From NCBI GenBank assembly GCA_000163555.2, contig ADAC02000001.1, positions 496,001 through 560,000 of the forward strand: 64,000 nt of DNA. The letters are read 5' to 3'. Both the position numbers and the translations under genes were made by a program. The stretch is from an alpha proteobacterium HIMB114 (GTDB lineage Bacteria; Pseudomonadota; Alphaproteobacteria; Pelagibacterales; Pelagibacteraceae). Numbering within the stretch: position 1 is the stretch's first letter; the number at the start of each line of letters is the position of its first letter. Below the pieces are notes generated by a model. It saw only the letters and a program-made list of their open reading frames with translations, was not told where the DNA came from and did not search any database. Shown here one piece after another: positions 45,181-55,931 of this stretch.

Positions 45181-46498
45181 TGTTATAGATTTCTTTTAAC
45201 CTATTAATAACTTCTTCTTTTGATAGAATTAATTTTTCTTCACCAATTTCTTTAAATTCAAATTCATCTTTTTTTAATTTTGATCCAATTATAATTTGAT
45301 ATGGAATTCCAATTAAATCAAAGTTTTTAAATTTACTAGATGGATTTTCAGATGTGTCGTCTAAAATTGGATCAAGATTAGCATTAATTAAATTCTGATA
45401 TATTTCATTTGATTTTTGATCAGCCTCATCTCCATTTTTGCCGAGATTGATAATTGCTACTTTAAATGGAGTAACTGTCTTTGGCCATTTCATAAAAGTA
45501 CCATTGTATTTTGCCTCAATAATTGCTGCTGGTAACCTTGAAACACCAATTCCATATGAGCCCATTTGAGGGTTTATATTTTTTCCTTCTTTATTATTAA
45601 CTAAAGCTTTCATAGATTTTGAATATTTGTCACCAAAATAAAAGATGTGACCAATTTCAATACCTTTCGTCCTTAATTGATTTTCTTTGGATACGTTATT
45701 TTCAAACTCATTAACATCATGTTTTTCGTCTGTAGCAGAATAAAATTTGGAAAATCTTTCTATAATTTCATTAATATTTTTTTCTGAATAATCTACTTCA
45801 TTAACATCTATATCTAATAAATTTTTATCTAAAAAAACTTCACTTTCGCCAGTATCTGCTAAAATTATAAACTCATGAGATAGGTCTCCTCCTATTGGTC
45901 CAGTTTCCGCTTTCATAGGAATTGCATTAAGTTCAAATTTTTGAAAAGTTTTAAGATATGATAAAAACATTTTCTTATAAGAAAACTCTGCAGTAGCTTT
46001 ATCTACATCAAAAGAATAAGTATCTTTCATTAGAAACTCTCTACATCTCATAACACCAAATCTTGGTCTTATTTCATCTCTAAATTTCCATTGAATGTGA
46101 TAAAGCATTAAAGGTAAATTTTTATAAGATTTAATATTATCTCTAAAAATTTGAGTAATTAATTCTTCATTTGTTGGTCCATATAACAAATCCCTTTCAT
46201 GCCGATCAGAAATTCTTAGCATTTCTTTACCATAGTCATCATATCTGCCACTCTCTTTCCAAATATCTGCAGACTGAATTGTTGGCATTAATAATTCTAT
46301 AGCTCCAGCTTTATTTTGTTCTTCTCTGACAATTTGCTCAATATTTTTTAAAACTTTAAAGCCCATAGGTAACCAAGAATAAATACCTGAGGCGGACTGT
46401 CTTATCATACCAGCTCTTAACATTAGTTGATGAGATTTAATTTTAGCCTCTGAGGGATTTTCTTTCAAAATGGGTAAAAAATAATTTGATAATTTCAT
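45170..46498 (-). CDS. proS: Prolyl-tRNA synthetase (short alphaproteobacterial type)
   Basis: Class II synthetase charging tRNA-Pro. 442 residues, the compact form lacking the full INS editing domain of E. coli ProS (572 residues). Motif 1 around [21 protein letters not shown], motif 2 [29 protein letters not shown], motif 3 [15 protein letters not shown], and a C-terminal anticodon-binding domain. In such organisms mischarged Ala-tRNA-Pro is usually cleared by a free-standing editing protein, not present in this window. It shares one base with the DUF1467 gene. Confidence 0.96.
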   Translation of the reverse strand: MKLSNYFLPILKENPSEAKIKSHQLMLRAGMIRQSASGIYSWLPMGFKVLKNIEQIVREEQNKAGAIELLMPTIQSADIWKESGRYDDYGKEMLRISDRHERDLLYGPTNEELITQIFRDNIKSYKNLPLMLYHIQWKFRDEIRPRFGVMRCREFLMKDTYSFDVDKATAEFSYKKMFLSYLKTFQKFELNAIPMKAETGPIGGDLSHEFIILADTGESEVFLDKNLLDIDVNEVDYSEKNINEIIERFSKFYSATDEKHDVNEFENNVSKENQLRTKGIEIGHIFYFGDKYSKSMKALVNNKEGKNINPQMGSYGIGVSRLPAAIIEAKYNGTFMKWPKTVTPFKVAIINLGKNGDEADQKSNEIYQNLINANLDPILDDTSENPSSKFKNFDLIGIPYQIIIGSKLKKDEFEFKEIGEEKLILSKEEVINRLKEIYNIDK

Positions 46499-46749
46499 TA
46501 AGATAAAATTTCTCTAATGTTTAAAATATTAAAATAAGTCAAAAAAAAGATGATCGCAAATAATAAAGACGTAATAAATGTAGTTATAACTAATTTTTTA
46601 ACAATATTTGGGTTGGTAGGTGCTCCAGGATCGGTACCTTCAATTATATTTCCTTTCTCATGTTGTGAATTTATATTTCTAGGTAAAATTATAAATAAAA
46701 CAAGCCACCATAAAATTATAAAAACAACAACTGATCCTGTAATGGACAT
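46498..46749 (-). CDS. DUF1467 family small membrane protein
   Basis: 83 residues, two membrane helices (about 4-22 and 52-72) flanking a polar loop with [15 protein letters not shown], the pattern of the DUF1467 family found between rnj and proS in alphaproteobacteria. Function unknown. It overlaps both neighbours by a single base, so it is translated as part of the rnj-proS-lolCD-dnaE run. Confidence 0.85.
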   Translation of the reverse strand: MSITGSVVVFIILWWLVLFIILPRNINSQHEKGNIIEGTDPGAPTNPNIVKKLVITTFITSLLFAIIFFLTYFNILNIREILS

Positions 46750-48416
46750 TATAAACGAATTAAATTTATATTAGTAAAAGGTTTTTTTGATAATCTAGAT
46801 TGTAAAATTTTTCTGAGAGAGTTTTTTAAATTATCAATAAGATTATTTTCCTGTTTTTTATTATTTAGAGAGTAACTTCTACAAATATCTAATATTTTAT
46901 CTTCTAATTCATATTTAATTTCATTTAATTCCTGATCATGCAAAGGAAGTCCTCTAAGATTTATCAAAGGAGATCTTTCTACATTACCATTTCTTGAAAT
47001 TATTAAATTAATATCCATTAAACCATTATATGAAATATTTTTTCTCTCTTTTAGAGCTGGAGACTCCTCATCAACTAATCTATTACCATCAACTAAGAGT
47101 TTACCAGAATTTACTTTATTTATTATCTCTGCTTTATTTGGAAAAATCCTAAGGACATCTCCATTTTCTATCAACATTGGTTGCTTTATTTTTTTTTCCT
47201 TTGCAAAAAGGTTGTGCTCTTTTAAATGACGGTGCTCACCATGAACTGGTACTGAAATTTCTGGTCTAATCCAATCATACATTTCATGCATTTCCTCTCT
47301 GCCAGGGTGACCAGATACATGAATAAATGCGTTCTCCTCAGATATAACGTTTATACCTCTTCTTACTAAAATGTTGTGCATTAAATAAAGTTTTTTTTCA
47401 TTACCTGGAATAATTCTTGATGAAAAAATTACAGTATCATCTTGTGCAATATTAATATCAGGATGTGTTTCGTTACAAATTCTATTCATTGCTCCTTTTG
47501 GTTCTCCTTGGCTTCCAGTACAAAGATAAACAATTTTTTCTCTTGGCATTTGTTTAGTATCTCTTGGATCTAATGGTGGTTTGATATCAGAAAAATATCC
47601 ACAAGATTTTGCAGTATTAAATATTCTATACATAGACCTACCAACTAAACTCACATGTCTTCCAACTTTTTCAGCACATTGAAATACAGTTTGCATTCTA
47701 GCAGCATTAGAAGCAAAGGTTGTTACTATTATTCTTTTTTGTTGTTTTTCAAAAATTCTAAGCATACTTTCTTTAACATCTTTTTCTGAACCAGATCTTC
47801 CTTCAGTAAAAATATTAGTTGAGTCGCAAATCATTGCTAATATCCCCTTGTCTCCAATTTCCTTTAATTTTTTTTCATTAATATTACTACCCATCATTGG
47901 ATTAAGATCACATTTCCAGTCACCGGTATGAAAAATTTTTTTACCCTTGTATTCAATTAACAATGCGTTGGGCTCTAAAATTGAATGCGTTAAAGATACA
48001 AGATCAATTTTTAAAAATTCTAAATTTATATTTCCATTTAAAGGAATTATTTTCAAATATTCATCTATATTAATTCTTTTTTCTTTAAATTTTTCTCTAA
48101 TTAATGCACCCGTGAAGGGTGTTGCATATATATTAGTTTTTAAATTTGGCCAAACATGTGTCAAGGCGCCTATGTGATCTTCATGACCGTGGGTTATTAT
48201 AATTCCAACACAGTTATTTCTGTTTTGATAAATAAAGTCTGGGTCAGGAATTATAACATCAATTCCTGGAACGCTTTCTTCTGCAAAAGTAATGCCACAG
48301 TCTACCATTAACCATTTATGATTATTTGGCTCACCAAAACCATATAAATTCATATTTGCGCCAATTTCACCGGATCCCCCAAGAGGACAAAACAAAATTT
48401 CTTCTTTAGAACTCAT
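46749..48416 (-). CDS. rnj: Ribonuclease J
   Basis: Metallo-beta-lactamase / beta-CASP ribonuclease for mRNA decay and rRNA maturation. 555 residues from the ATG at 48416, chosen because the fold begins EEILFCPLGGSGEIGANMN; the frame continues 14 codons into coaX. The zinc motif is THGHEDHIGAL, then HTGDWKCD, DSTN, the beta-CASP part (FASNAARMQ; LCTGSQGEPKGAMNRI) and HVSGHPGREEM with PVHGEHRHL. It overlaps coaX by 11 nt. Confidence 0.96.
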   Translation of the reverse strand: MSSKEEILFCPLGGSGEIGANMNLYGFGEPNNHKWLMVDCGITFAEESVPGIDVIIPDPDFIYQNRNNCVGIIITHGHEDHIGALTHVWPNLKTNIYATPFTGALIREKFKEKRINIDEYLKIIPLNGNINLEFLKIDLVSLTHSILEPNALLIEYKGKKIFHTGDWKCDLNPMMGSNINEKKLKEIGDKGILAMICDSTNIFTEGRSGSEKDVKESMLRIFEKQQKRIIVTTFASNAARMQTVFQCAEKVGRHVSLVGRSMYRIFNTAKSCGYFSDIKPPLDPRDTKQMPREKIVYLCTGSQGEPKGAMNRICNETHPDINIAQDDTVIFSSRIIPGNEKKLYLMHNILVRRGINVISEENAFIHVSGHPGREEMHEMYDWIRPEISVPVHGEHRHLKEHNLFAKEKKIKQPMLIENGDVLRIFPNKAEIINKVNSGKLLVDGNRLVDEESPALKERKNISYNGLMDINLIISRNGNVERSPLINLRGLPLHDQELNEIKYELEDKILDICRSYSLNNKKQENNLIDNLKNSLRKILQSRLSKKPFTNINLIRL

Positions 48417-49167
48417 CAAAAATTTCTCTATTCTGTTTAATAGTTTTAACAAGTCCATAAAGGGTAATGTCTTGATTTACAATTGTTTTATACTTTAAGG
48501 ATTTTTTAAATAATTTTGAATAACCACCAGTTAAAATAATAAGGTATTTTTTTTTGGATTGTTTTTGAATTTTATCAATAATGCCGTCAATCAAACAAGT
48601 ATATCCAATGAATACACCTGATTTGATAGCTGCAATTGTATCTTTTCCAATGACATTTTTTTGTTTAGTAATTTTTACCAAAGGCAATTTAGCTGTAAAT
48701 CGATTTAAAGCTTTCAAAGCTAGCTCGATACCTGGTGCAATAACCCCTCCTTGATAAATATTATTTTTTTGAACAATATCAAATGTCGTAGTGGTGCCAA
48801 AATCAATAATAATACAATTTTTGTTGTAACAGCTTAAAGCGCCTACAGAATTTACAATTCGGTCGGAACCAACTTGAGATTTTTTTTTAACATTAATTTT
48901 AATTGATTTGGTAATTTTTTTATCATTAAATTCATAAAGTTTTATATTTTGCTTAGAAGTAAATGATTTTATAATATTAAAAATTTTTGGAACAACAGAA
49001 GTTGAAAATATCACTCTAATATTATTTTTTTTTAAATAAGATTTAATGAATGATAAAGTTTTTTTTGAGTATGTAAGTAAAGAGATTGGTTTGGTAATTT
49101 TATTATTTCTGAGGTTGTATAAAGCTAATTTTATACTCGTATTACCAATATCAACTAATAAAATCAT
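48406..49167 (-). CDS. coaX: Type III pantothenate kinase
   Basis: First step of CoA synthesis. 253 residues, ASKHA fold: LVDIGNTSIKLAL near the start, the substrate loop VGSDRIVNSVGAL, IIDFGTTTTFDIV with the catalytic Asp, QGGVIAPGIELALKAL, and GYTCLIDGIIDK. Insensitivity to feedback by CoA is a known trait of this type. The order nuoN-birA-coaX-rnj is conserved in alphaproteobacteria. Confidence 0.95.
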   Translation of the reverse strand: MILLVDIGNTSIKLALYNLRNNKITKPISLLTYSKKTLSFIKSYLKKNNIRVIFSTSVVPKIFNIIKSFTSKQNIKLYEFNDKKITKSIKINVKKKSQVGSDRIVNSVGALSCYNKNCIIIDFGTTTTFDIVQKNNIYQGGVIAPGIELALKALNRFTAKLPLVKITKQKNVIGKDTIAAIKSGVFIGYTCLIDGIIDKIQKQSKKKYLIILTGGYSKLFKKSLKYKTIVNQDITLYGLVKTIKQNREIFDEF

Positions 49168-49168
49168 T

Positions 49169-49687
49169 TTATAATTTATTAAAATTTTTTTTTATAAATT
49201 CTAAAAAGTCTAACTTGTTAACCTTTTTTTTTAAATATTTATTTAAAAATGTAGTTTTGTATTTTTTTAAGTTTGGACTCGAGACTAAATTAAGCCCAAT
49301 TCCAGCTATTACAAATAAATTTTTATTATTTTTATAACTCTCAACTAATATTCCGCATATTTTTTTATCATTTATCAGAATATCGTTAGGATCTTTAATT
49401 TGAATATTTTGTTCTTTTAAGCCTATTTTTATTAAAAAATTTTTTACTATTTTTAAAACTTTATACTGATATTTTATAATATCCTTTTGTAATTTAATTT
49501 TTTTATAAAAACTTAAAAAAATATTTCCTTTTTTTGAAATCCATTTATTTCCATATCTTCCTCTTCCATTTGTTTGGATTTCTGCAGAAACAATACCATT
49601 TGTTGAAATGTTATTCTTAATCAAATTAATACAAAATTCATTTGTACTATTTGTTTTGTCCAATAGAGAAATGTGCGGTAAGTTCAA
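49169..49687 (-). CDS. birA: Biotin-[acetyl-CoA-carboxylase] ligase, catalytic domain only
   Basis: Attaches biotin to the carrier domain of acyl-CoA carboxylases. 172 residues, much shorter than E. coli BirA (321): there is no N-terminal DNA-binding domain and essentially no C-terminal SH3-like domain. Catalytic parts remain: LDKTNSTNEFCINLI, the nucleotide loop GRGRYGNKWISKKGNIFLSF, and KDPNDILINDKKICGILVES with GIGLNLV. It therefore cannot act as the bio-operon repressor. It lies 2 nt after nuoN and 1 nt before coaX. Confidence 0.9.
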   Translation of the reverse strand: MNLPHISLLDKTNSTNEFCINLIKNNISTNGIVSAEIQTNGRGRYGNKWISKKGNIFLSFYKKIKLQKDIIKYQYKVLKIVKNFLIKIGLKEQNIQIKDPNDILINDKKICGILVESYKNNKNLFVIAGIGLNLVSSPNLKKYKTTFLNKYLKKKVNKLDFLEFIKKNFNKL

Positions 49688-49689
49688 AT

Positions 49690-51108
49690 TTAATTAAAAA
49701 CCTTAGATGCTATTTCAGTTATATTAACTAAAAAAGATGGATTTATAAAATAGAACAAAATTAAAAAAGACGATGAAAACAATGAAAATTTCATACCAAG
49801 TCCAGATATATCATCAAATTTTTCTTGTTCAGTGTCAAAATACATAATTTTTATTATTCTTAGATAATAGAATGCTGATATCACCGAACTTAACAAACCT
49901 ATCACGGCCAAAATATACATTTCTGACTCTATTACAGATTTAAAGATGTAAAACTTTGCAAAAAATCCAGCTAAAGGTGGAATGCCTGCAAGTGAAAATA
50001 GTATAATGCAAAAACAAACAGCAACTACTGGATGGTTTTTTGATAACCCTCCTAAATCTCTTATGTCTTCACAATATTTTTTATCTCTACTAAAAAAAAG
50101 AATTGAGGTAAAAGCCGCAATATTCATCACTACATAAATAAAAATATAAGATAATGTTGCAGAAATGCCTGATAAAGATCCTGTGGCAAGACCTGCAAGA
50201 CCGTAACCCATATGTCCAATACTACTATAAGCCATTAGTCTCTTTATATTCGTTTGACCTATCGCGGCTACTGATCCTAATATCATTGATGCAACTGATA
50301 TAAATATAATAATAGTTTTCCATTCAGCAAAAGCTCCACCAAAAGCAACAAATAAAATTTGAATAAATGCACCCATACCCGCAACTTTTGGGGCAAGAGC
50401 AAAAAACGCTGTAACCGCAGTTGGCGAACCTTCGTAAACATCTGGCGTCCACATATGAAAAGGTACAGCAGAAACCTTAAATGCTAAACCAACGATAACA
50501 AAAACTAAACCAAATATTAAACCAATATTTTCAACAGTAAAATTTTCGTTAATAATTAAATAATTAGTAGAACCAGTGAATCCGTAAATCAATGAACAGC
50601 CGTATAAAAATAATCCTGATGATAATGCTCCTAAAACAAAATACTTAACACCAGACTCAGAAGATTTTAAAGAATTTCTGTCAATTGAAGAGAGCACATA
50701 TAATGATAATGATTGTAACTCGATACCTAAATATAGGCCAATTAAATTGTTTGTACTCACCATCACAAACATTCCTAATGTTGAGCATAAAATCAGTATC
50801 ATATATTCAAATTTTTCTATCTTTAATCTTTTTAAATATTGACCCGTAAAAATTAATGAAAAGGCTGAAGAAATTAAAATAATTATTTTTAATAAATTTG
50901 AAAAATTATTAATTGAATAATTATTATTAAAAATCAAAATTTGGTTATCATAATTAACATATACAAGCGGTATACAAATTAATAATAATATAATGGTTAT
51001 TTTTTTAATTAACGAAAAAGAATTTTTTAAAAATACACCTGCAATCAATAAAAGCAAAAGTGAAAGCGTTAGAAAAATTTCAGGAAAAATATTTTGCAAT
51101 TCTATCAT
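49690..51108 (-). CDS. nuoN: NADH-quinone oxidoreductase subunit N
   Basis: Antiporter-like membrane subunit of complex I, one of three proton channels. 472 residues, about 14 helices. The channel Lys/Glu region is visible in LYLGIELQSLSLYVLSS, FKVSAVPFHMWTPDVYEGSPTAVTAFFA and IGQTNIKRLMAYSSIGHMGY. It closes the nuo operon and precedes birA by 2 nt. Confidence 0.96.
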   Translation of the reverse strand: MIELQNIFPEIFLTLSLLLLLIAGVFLKNSFSLIKKITIILLLICIPLVYVNYDNQILIFNNNYSINNFSNLLKIIILISSAFSLIFTGQYLKRLKIEKFEYMILILCSTLGMFVMVSTNNLIGLYLGIELQSLSLYVLSSIDRNSLKSSESGVKYFVLGALSSGLFLYGCSLIYGFTGSTNYLIINENFTVENIGLIFGLVFVIVGLAFKVSAVPFHMWTPDVYEGSPTAVTAFFALAPKVAGMGAFIQILFVAFGGAFAEWKTIIIFISVASMILGSVAAIGQTNIKRLMAYSSIGHMGYGLAGLATGSLSGISATLSYIFIYVVMNIAAFTSILFFSRDKKYCEDIRDLGGLSKNHPVVAVCFCIILFSLAGIPPLAGFFAKFYIFKSVIESEMYILAVIGLLSSVISAFYYLRIIKIMYFDTEQEKFDDISGLGMKFSLFSSSFLILFYFINPSFLVNITEIASKVFN

Positions 51109-51110
51109 TT

Positions 51111-52610
51111 TTATTTAACAGCTCCTGCCAATTTAATATAATCCGTCATATTACTAGAAACCTTGTCAACACTTGATGAAATTAGATCAAGTATTAAAGC
51201 AGGATAAAAACCTAAAATAATAGTCATGATTAACAATGGCGTTAATATTAAATATTCATTTTTGTTTAAGTCAGTTAAATTTCGAATTTTTTCATTCGTG
51301 ATTTTTCCAAACACAACTCTTCTATATAACCACAAGCTATAACAGGCAGATAAAATGACACCTGTTGCTGCAAAAAATGCGATCCAATAATTGTATTTAA
51401 AAGACCCAATTAAAACCAAAATCTCACCAACAAAACCACTAGTTCCGGGCAAACCTAAACTTCCTAGTGTAAATACCATAAACATTACCGCATACTTTGG
51501 CATTATATTTACAACACCACCATATTCTGAGATTTCTCTTGTATGCATCCTGTCATAAACTACACCTACACATAAAAATAAGGCGGATGATATTATTCCG
51601 TGACTAATCATTTGAAATATACTTCCTTCAATGCCTTGTTTGTTAAACACAAAAATACCTATTGTTACAAAACCCATATGGGCAACGGATGAATATGCTA
51701 TTAATTTTTTCATATCTTTTTGCACAAGAGCAACCAAAGATGTATAAATAATCGCAATAATACTTAAGGCAAAAACCAATGGAGCAAAATAAACTGATGC
51801 ATCTGGAAACAAACCCAGAGAAAATCTTATGAAACCATAACCTGCCATTTTAAGTAGAATAGCCGCTAAAATTACTGAACCAGATGTAGGTGCTTCAACG
51901 TGTGCATCGGGTAACCAGGTATGAACTGGCCACATCGGTGTTTTGACAGCAAAAGATGCAAAAAAACCAAGCCATAAATATTTTTGATAATCCTTATTAA
52001 TTTGAATATTTAATAGTTTTTCAACATCTAAAGTTCCTGCATCAAAATAAATATAGATAATTGAAATCAACATAAATATTGATCCAAAGAGAGTATATAA
52101 AAAGAATTTAAACGCAGAATACACTCTTTTTTCACCACCCCAAATTCCAATAATTAAAAACATTGGAATTAACCCAGCTTCAAAAAATAAGTAAAAAATA
52201 AACAAATCTAATGAACAAAAGACACCTATCATCATTGTTTCCATTAAAAGAAGTGCAATCAAGAATTCCCTCAATCTTTTTTTAACACTATTAATCGTTG
52301 CTAAAATACAAATTGGAGTAATGAAAGTTGTTAGTAATATAAATGATAAAGAAATACCATCGATTCCAACTTTGTAATTTACAAAATTAAATATCCAGTC
52401 ATGTTGCTCAACAAATTGGAAATCAGGATTGTTATAATTAAAATTATTTAATATTAAAATTGAAGCTAAAAATACAATTCCGCTTGTTAATAAAGAAATA
52501 TAACCTGATGTTCTGCTAACAAATTCTTCTTCCCCTTTTAAAAAAAGTAAAAAGAAAACACCAATTAAGGGTAAAAATGTTGTTAATGTTAAGATAGGTA
52601 TTTCGTTCAT
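51111..52610 (-). CDS. nuoM: NADH-quinone oxidoreductase subunit M
   Basis: Antiporter-like subunit of complex I; 499 residues with about 14 helices. Landmarks: VGIDGISLSFILLTTFITPI, FYLFFEAGLIPMFLIIGIWGG (channel Glu), FAVKTPMWPVHTWLPDAHVEAP, LVALVQKDMKKLIAYSSVAH MG, and GLPGTSGFVGEILVL. It overlaps nuoL by 4 nt and is followed by nuoN after 2 nt. Confidence 0.97.
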   Translation of the reverse strand: MNEIPILTLTTFLPLIGVFFLLFLKGEEEFVSRTSGYISLLTSGIVFLASILILNNFNYNNPDFQFVEQHDWIFNFVNYKVGIDGISLSFILLTTFITPICILATINSVKKRLREFLIALLLMETMMIGVFCSLDLFIFYLFFEAGLIPMFLIIGIWGGEKRVYSAFKFFLYTLFGSIFMLISIIYIYFDAGTLDVEKLLNIQINKDYQKYLWLGFFASFAVKTPMWPVHTWLPDAHVEAPTSGSVILAAILLKMAGYGFIRFSLGLFPDASVYFAPLVFALSIIAIIYTSLVALVQKDMKKLIAYSSVAHMGFVTIGIFVFNKQGIEGSIFQMISHGIISSALFLCVGVVYDRMHTREISEYGGVVNIMPKYAVMFMVFTLGSLGLPGTSGFVGEILVLIGSFKYNYWIAFFAATGVILSACYSLWLYRRVVFGKITNEKIRNLTDLNKNEYLILTPLLIMTIILGFYPALILDLISSSVDKVSSNMTDYIKLAGAVK

Positions 52611-54514
52611 ATTATTAAATAAGTTAATAAAATTGTTAATCCAATTAAAATGACAAACGCATAATGATATAAGTAGCCAGATTGAAATAATACAGCGCGA
52701 TCAGATAAAATTTTTATTATCTTTGCAAATCCATTTGGTCCAAAACCGTCTATAATTTTTACATCGCCCTTTGACCAAAAAAATGAACCAATTGCTTTAG
52801 CAGGCTTTGTAAATAAAAAGTCATACAATTCATCAAAGTACCACTTATTTAGTAAAAAATTATATAACGGCTTATGTGTTTGTTTTAAATTTTCTAAAAT
52901 TTTTTCATTTCTTACATAAAAATAATAAGTAGCGAATATTATGATAACGCCAGAAATTGGAGTAAATAATAAAAACCATAAAGGAGGATGTTTTAGCTCA
53001 AACTGTTCTTTAAAAAATATAGCTGATTTCCAAAAATTTTGATGGTCAGTACCAATAAATATATCTTTAAATACAAAGCCTGCAAATATTGCACCTATAG
53101 TTAATACAAATAATGGAATTAATATGACTGGAGGTGATTCATGAATTTTATCGAGTTCATAACTTTCATTTTTATAATTTCCATGAAATGTTTTATAAAT
53201 CAATCTCCAAGAATAAATTGACGTTAGTAAAGCGGTAAAAACACCAATTGATGTTGCATACATGCCCATACTATTAGTTGAGAAATATGCAGCTTCTAAA
53301 ATTGCATCTTTTGAGTAAAATCCTGATAAAAAAGGAAACCCAGTTATAGCTAGAGTTCCTATAACCATAAAAGCATATGTATATGGAATTTTTTTATAAA
53401 TCCCTCCCATTTTTCGAATATCTTGCTCTTCATGCAAGCTGTGAATTACAGAACCTGCACATAAAAATAATAAAGCTTTAAAAAAAGCATGAGTAAACAA
53501 ATGAAATATTGCAATATGATAAGCGCCTATACCTGCTGCAAAAAACATATAACCTAGCTGACTGCATGTAGAATAAGCAATGACTTTTTTAATATCATTT
53601 TGAACCAGACCAATGGTGGCAGCAAAAAAAGCAGTTGAAGCACCAATGGTTACAATTAAACTCTGTGAAAAAGGTGAAAATTCAAAAATCGGGGAGCATC
53701 TTACTACTAAAAATACACCTGCAGTAACCATTGTAGCTGCATGAATTAGTGCTGAAACTGGTGTAGGGCCCTCCATGGCATCTGGTAACCAGGTGTGGAG
53801 AAAAAGTTGAGCTGATTTTCCCATAGCGCCTATAAACAAAAACACACAAATATAAGTAATTAAATTTCCATCTGTTCCTATAAAATTAATCTTTTTATCA
53901 AGTAAACTTGGAACTGCTTGAAATACTTCTGAAAAGTTTAAAGAGCCTGTATATTTGTAAATTAAAAATATTCCAATTGCCAAACCAAAGTCACCCACTC
54001 TATTAACCACAAATGCTTTTATTGCAGCAGCATTTGCACTTGGTTTTTTAAACCAAAAACCAATTAACAAATATGAAGCTAGCCCAACACCTTCCCATCC
54101 AAAAAATAATTGTAAAAAATTATCTGAAGTGATCAGCATTAACATTGCAAATGTAAATAATGATAAGTAACTCATGAAACGAGGTTTATCTGGATCATGA
54201 CTCATGTAACCAATTGAGTATACATGAACTAGAAATGAGACCGATGTTACAACTACTAACATTACAGCTGTAAGCGTATCAATATAGATGGACCAATTTA
54301 AATTAAGTTGACCTGATGAAATCCAGTTAAAAATAACAAAATTTAAAACATCAGATCCAATGATGAATTGATATAAATAATAACAAGATATTATAGCTGA
54401 TAAGAAAATTAATGAACTTGTAATAATCTGTGAACATAGGTCACCAATTTTTCTTCCAAATAAACCTGCTATTAAAAAACCTATCAAGGGTGCAAAAATG
54501 ATTGTATAAGCCAC
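52607..54514 (-). CDS. nuoL: NADH-quinone oxidoreductase subunit L
   Basis: Distal antiporter-like subunit, 635 residues, including the long C-terminal amphipathic helix that runs along the membrane arm. Landmarks: LFFGWEGVGLASYLLIGFWF, VVNRVGDFGLAIGIF, FLHTWLPDAMEGPTPVSALI HAATMVTAGVFL, and VQNDIKKVIAYSTCSQLGYM. It starts 3 nt after nuoK and overlaps nuoM by 4 nt. Confidence 0.97.
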   Translation of the reverse strand: MAYTIIFAPLIGFLIAGLFGRKIGDLCSQIITSSLIFLSAIISCYYLYQFIIGSDVLNFVIFNWISSGQLNLNWSIYIDTLTAVMLVVVTSVSFLVHVYSIGYMSHDPDKPRFMSYLSLFTFAMLMLITSDNFLQLFFGWEGVGLASYLLIGFWFKKPSANAAAIKAFVVNRVGDFGLAIGIFLIYKYTGSLNFSEVFQAVPSLLDKKINFIGTDGNLITYICVFLFIGAMGKSAQLFLHTWLPDAMEGPTPVSALIHAATMVTAGVFLVVRCSPIFEFSPFSQSLIVTIGASTAFFAATIGLVQNDIKKVIAYSTCSQLGYMFFAAGIGAYHIAIFHLFTHAFFKALLFLCAGSVIHSLHEEQDIRKMGGIYKKIPYTYAFMVIGTLAITGFPFLSGFYSKDAILEAAYFSTNSMGMYATSIGVFTALLTSIYSWRLIYKTFHGNYKNESYELDKIHESPPVILIPLFVLTIGAIFAGFVFKDIFIGTDHQNFWKSAIFFKEQFELKHPPLWFLLFTPISGVIIIFATYYFYVRNEKILENLKQTHKPLYNFLLNKWYFDELYDFLFTKPAKAIGSFFWSKGDVKIIDGFGPNGFAKIIKILSDRAVLFQSGYLYHYAFVILIGLTILLTYLII

Positions 54515-54517
54515 GAT

Positions 54518-54829
54518 CTAACCTTTTAAAGTATTAATGTCTTCGACATGAATACTTCCTTTATTTCTAAAAAATACTACTAGTATCGCTAAACCAATAG
54601 CCGCTTCACCTGCTGCAACTGTTAAAACAAACATAGTAAAAACTTGACCAACAATATCTTGTAAATAGACTGAAAAGGCTACAAGGTTAATGTTGGCTGA
54701 AATCAAAATTAACTCAATTGACATTAAAAGAACAATAACGTTTTTCCTGTTTAAAAATATACCAACAATTCCAATAGTAAAAATGATAGCTCCTAAAAAT
54801 AAATAATGACCTAACGAAATATCAATCAT
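54518..54829 (-). CDS. nuoK: NADH-quinone oxidoreductase subunit K
   Basis: Small membrane subunit of complex I (ND4L homologue), 103 residues, three helices. Conserved membrane glutamates appear in [20 protein letters not shown] and [17 protein letters not shown], expected on the proton path. It overlaps nuoJ by 8 nt. Confidence 0.96.
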   Translation of the reverse strand: MIDISLGHYLFLGAIIFTIGIVGIFLNRKNVIVLLMSIELILISANINLVAFSVYLQDIVGQVFTMFVLTVAAGEAAIGLAILVVFFRNKGSIHVEDINTLKG

Positions 54830-55442
54830 TTAATTTTACTCCCTTAAAGCTTTCAACTTCTTCTAATAAAACACCATCATCTCTCTCTCTTGAAACTTGC
54901 TTGGTAATGTCTTGTCTTTTTAAATTTTCTTTCTGTCTAAAGGTCAATAAAATTGCACCAATCATTGCAACTAATAAAATTATTCCTGAAATTTGAAAAT
55001 AATGAATGAAATCGGTATATAAAACATTCCCTAATGCTTCTGTATTTGAAACTTTAGAACTTATCTGAATTTCTGATGTTTTGATAAAAGAGTCTTTGTA
55101 TTTCCACGTACCAATCATCATTCCAAGCTCAATGATAATTACTATTCCGATTAATAAACCAAAAGGTAAGTAACTTAGAAAGCCAGTTCTAAGATCTTTA
55201 AAATTTACATTTAACATCATTACTACGAACAAAAATAATACTGCCACCGCGCCCACATAAACGATTAATGTCAACATACCTAAGTACTCAGCACCCATCA
55301 TAATAAAGAGGCAAGATATACTGACAAAATCTAAAATTAAAAAAAATACAGCATGCACGGTATTTTTTGATGAAATAACAGCCAATGATGAAGAAATGGC
55401 AATAAAAGAAAATAAATAAAAAACTAAAGCGTGTGCTAGCAT
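54822..55442 (-). CDS. nuoJ: NADH-quinone oxidoreductase subunit J
   Basis: ND6-like membrane subunit, 206 residues with about five helices. Family features: [56 protein letters not shown] with the pi-bulge helix, and the final helix [18 protein letters not shown]. The hydrophilic tail (about 170-206) ends the protein. It lies 2 nt after nuoI. Confidence 0.96.
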   Translation of the reverse strand: MLAHALVFYLFSFIAISSSLAVISSKNTVHAVFFLILDFVSISCLFIMMGAEYLGMLTLIVYVGAVAVLFLFVVMMLNVNFKDLRTGFLSYLPFGLLIGIVIIIELGMMIGTWKYKDSFIKTSEIQISSKVSNTEALGNVLYTDFIHYFQISGIILLVAMIGAILLTFRQKENLKRQDITKQVSRERDDGVLLEEVESFKGVKLND

Positions 55443-55444
55443 GG

Positions 55445-55930
55445 CTATCGGTAAGGTTTATCCAATTTAATGTTATTAGCGATTTCAGATTCCCAACGAT
55501 CGCCATTTTCAAGAAGCTTTTCTTTTGTATAGTATAATTCTTCCCTGGTTTCTGTTGTAAATTCAAAATTGGGTCCTTGAACAATAGCATCTACTGGACA
55601 AGCTTCTTGGCACAAACCGCAATATATACATTTTACCATATCAATATCGTATCTTGTAGTTTTTCTTGACCCGTCATCCTTAGGCTCTGACTCAATGGTA
55701 ATTGCTTGAGCTGGGCAGGCAGCTTCACAAAGTTTACAAGCTATGCATCTTTCCTCGCCATTTGGATATCTTCTAAGAGCATGCTCACCTCTAAACCTTG
55801 GACTAATAGGACCTTTTTCAAAGGGATAGTTAACTGTTGCTTTTGGCTTGAACATAAATTTGATTGCTAAATATAATCCTTTAACAAACTCACTTAAAAA
55901 TATTGTTTTCAATAATCTATTAAATTTCAT
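55445..55930 (-). CDS. nuoI: NADH-quinone oxidoreductase subunit I
   Basis: Carries iron-sulfur clusters N6a and N6b in the peripheral arm; 161 residues. Two 4Fe-4S motifs: [16 protein letters not shown] and [16 protein letters not shown]. The N-terminal amphipathic part and [17 protein letters not shown] are typical. It lies 1 nt after nuoH. Confidence 0.97.
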   Translation of the reverse strand: MKFNRLLKTIFLSEFVKGLYLAIKFMFKPKATVNYPFEKGPISPRFRGEHALRRYPNGEERCIACKLCEAACPAQAITIESEPKDDGSRKTTRYDIDMVKCIYCGLCQEACPVDAIVQGPNFEFTTETREELYYTKEKLLENGDRWESEIANNIKLDKPYR

Positions 55931-55931
55931 A

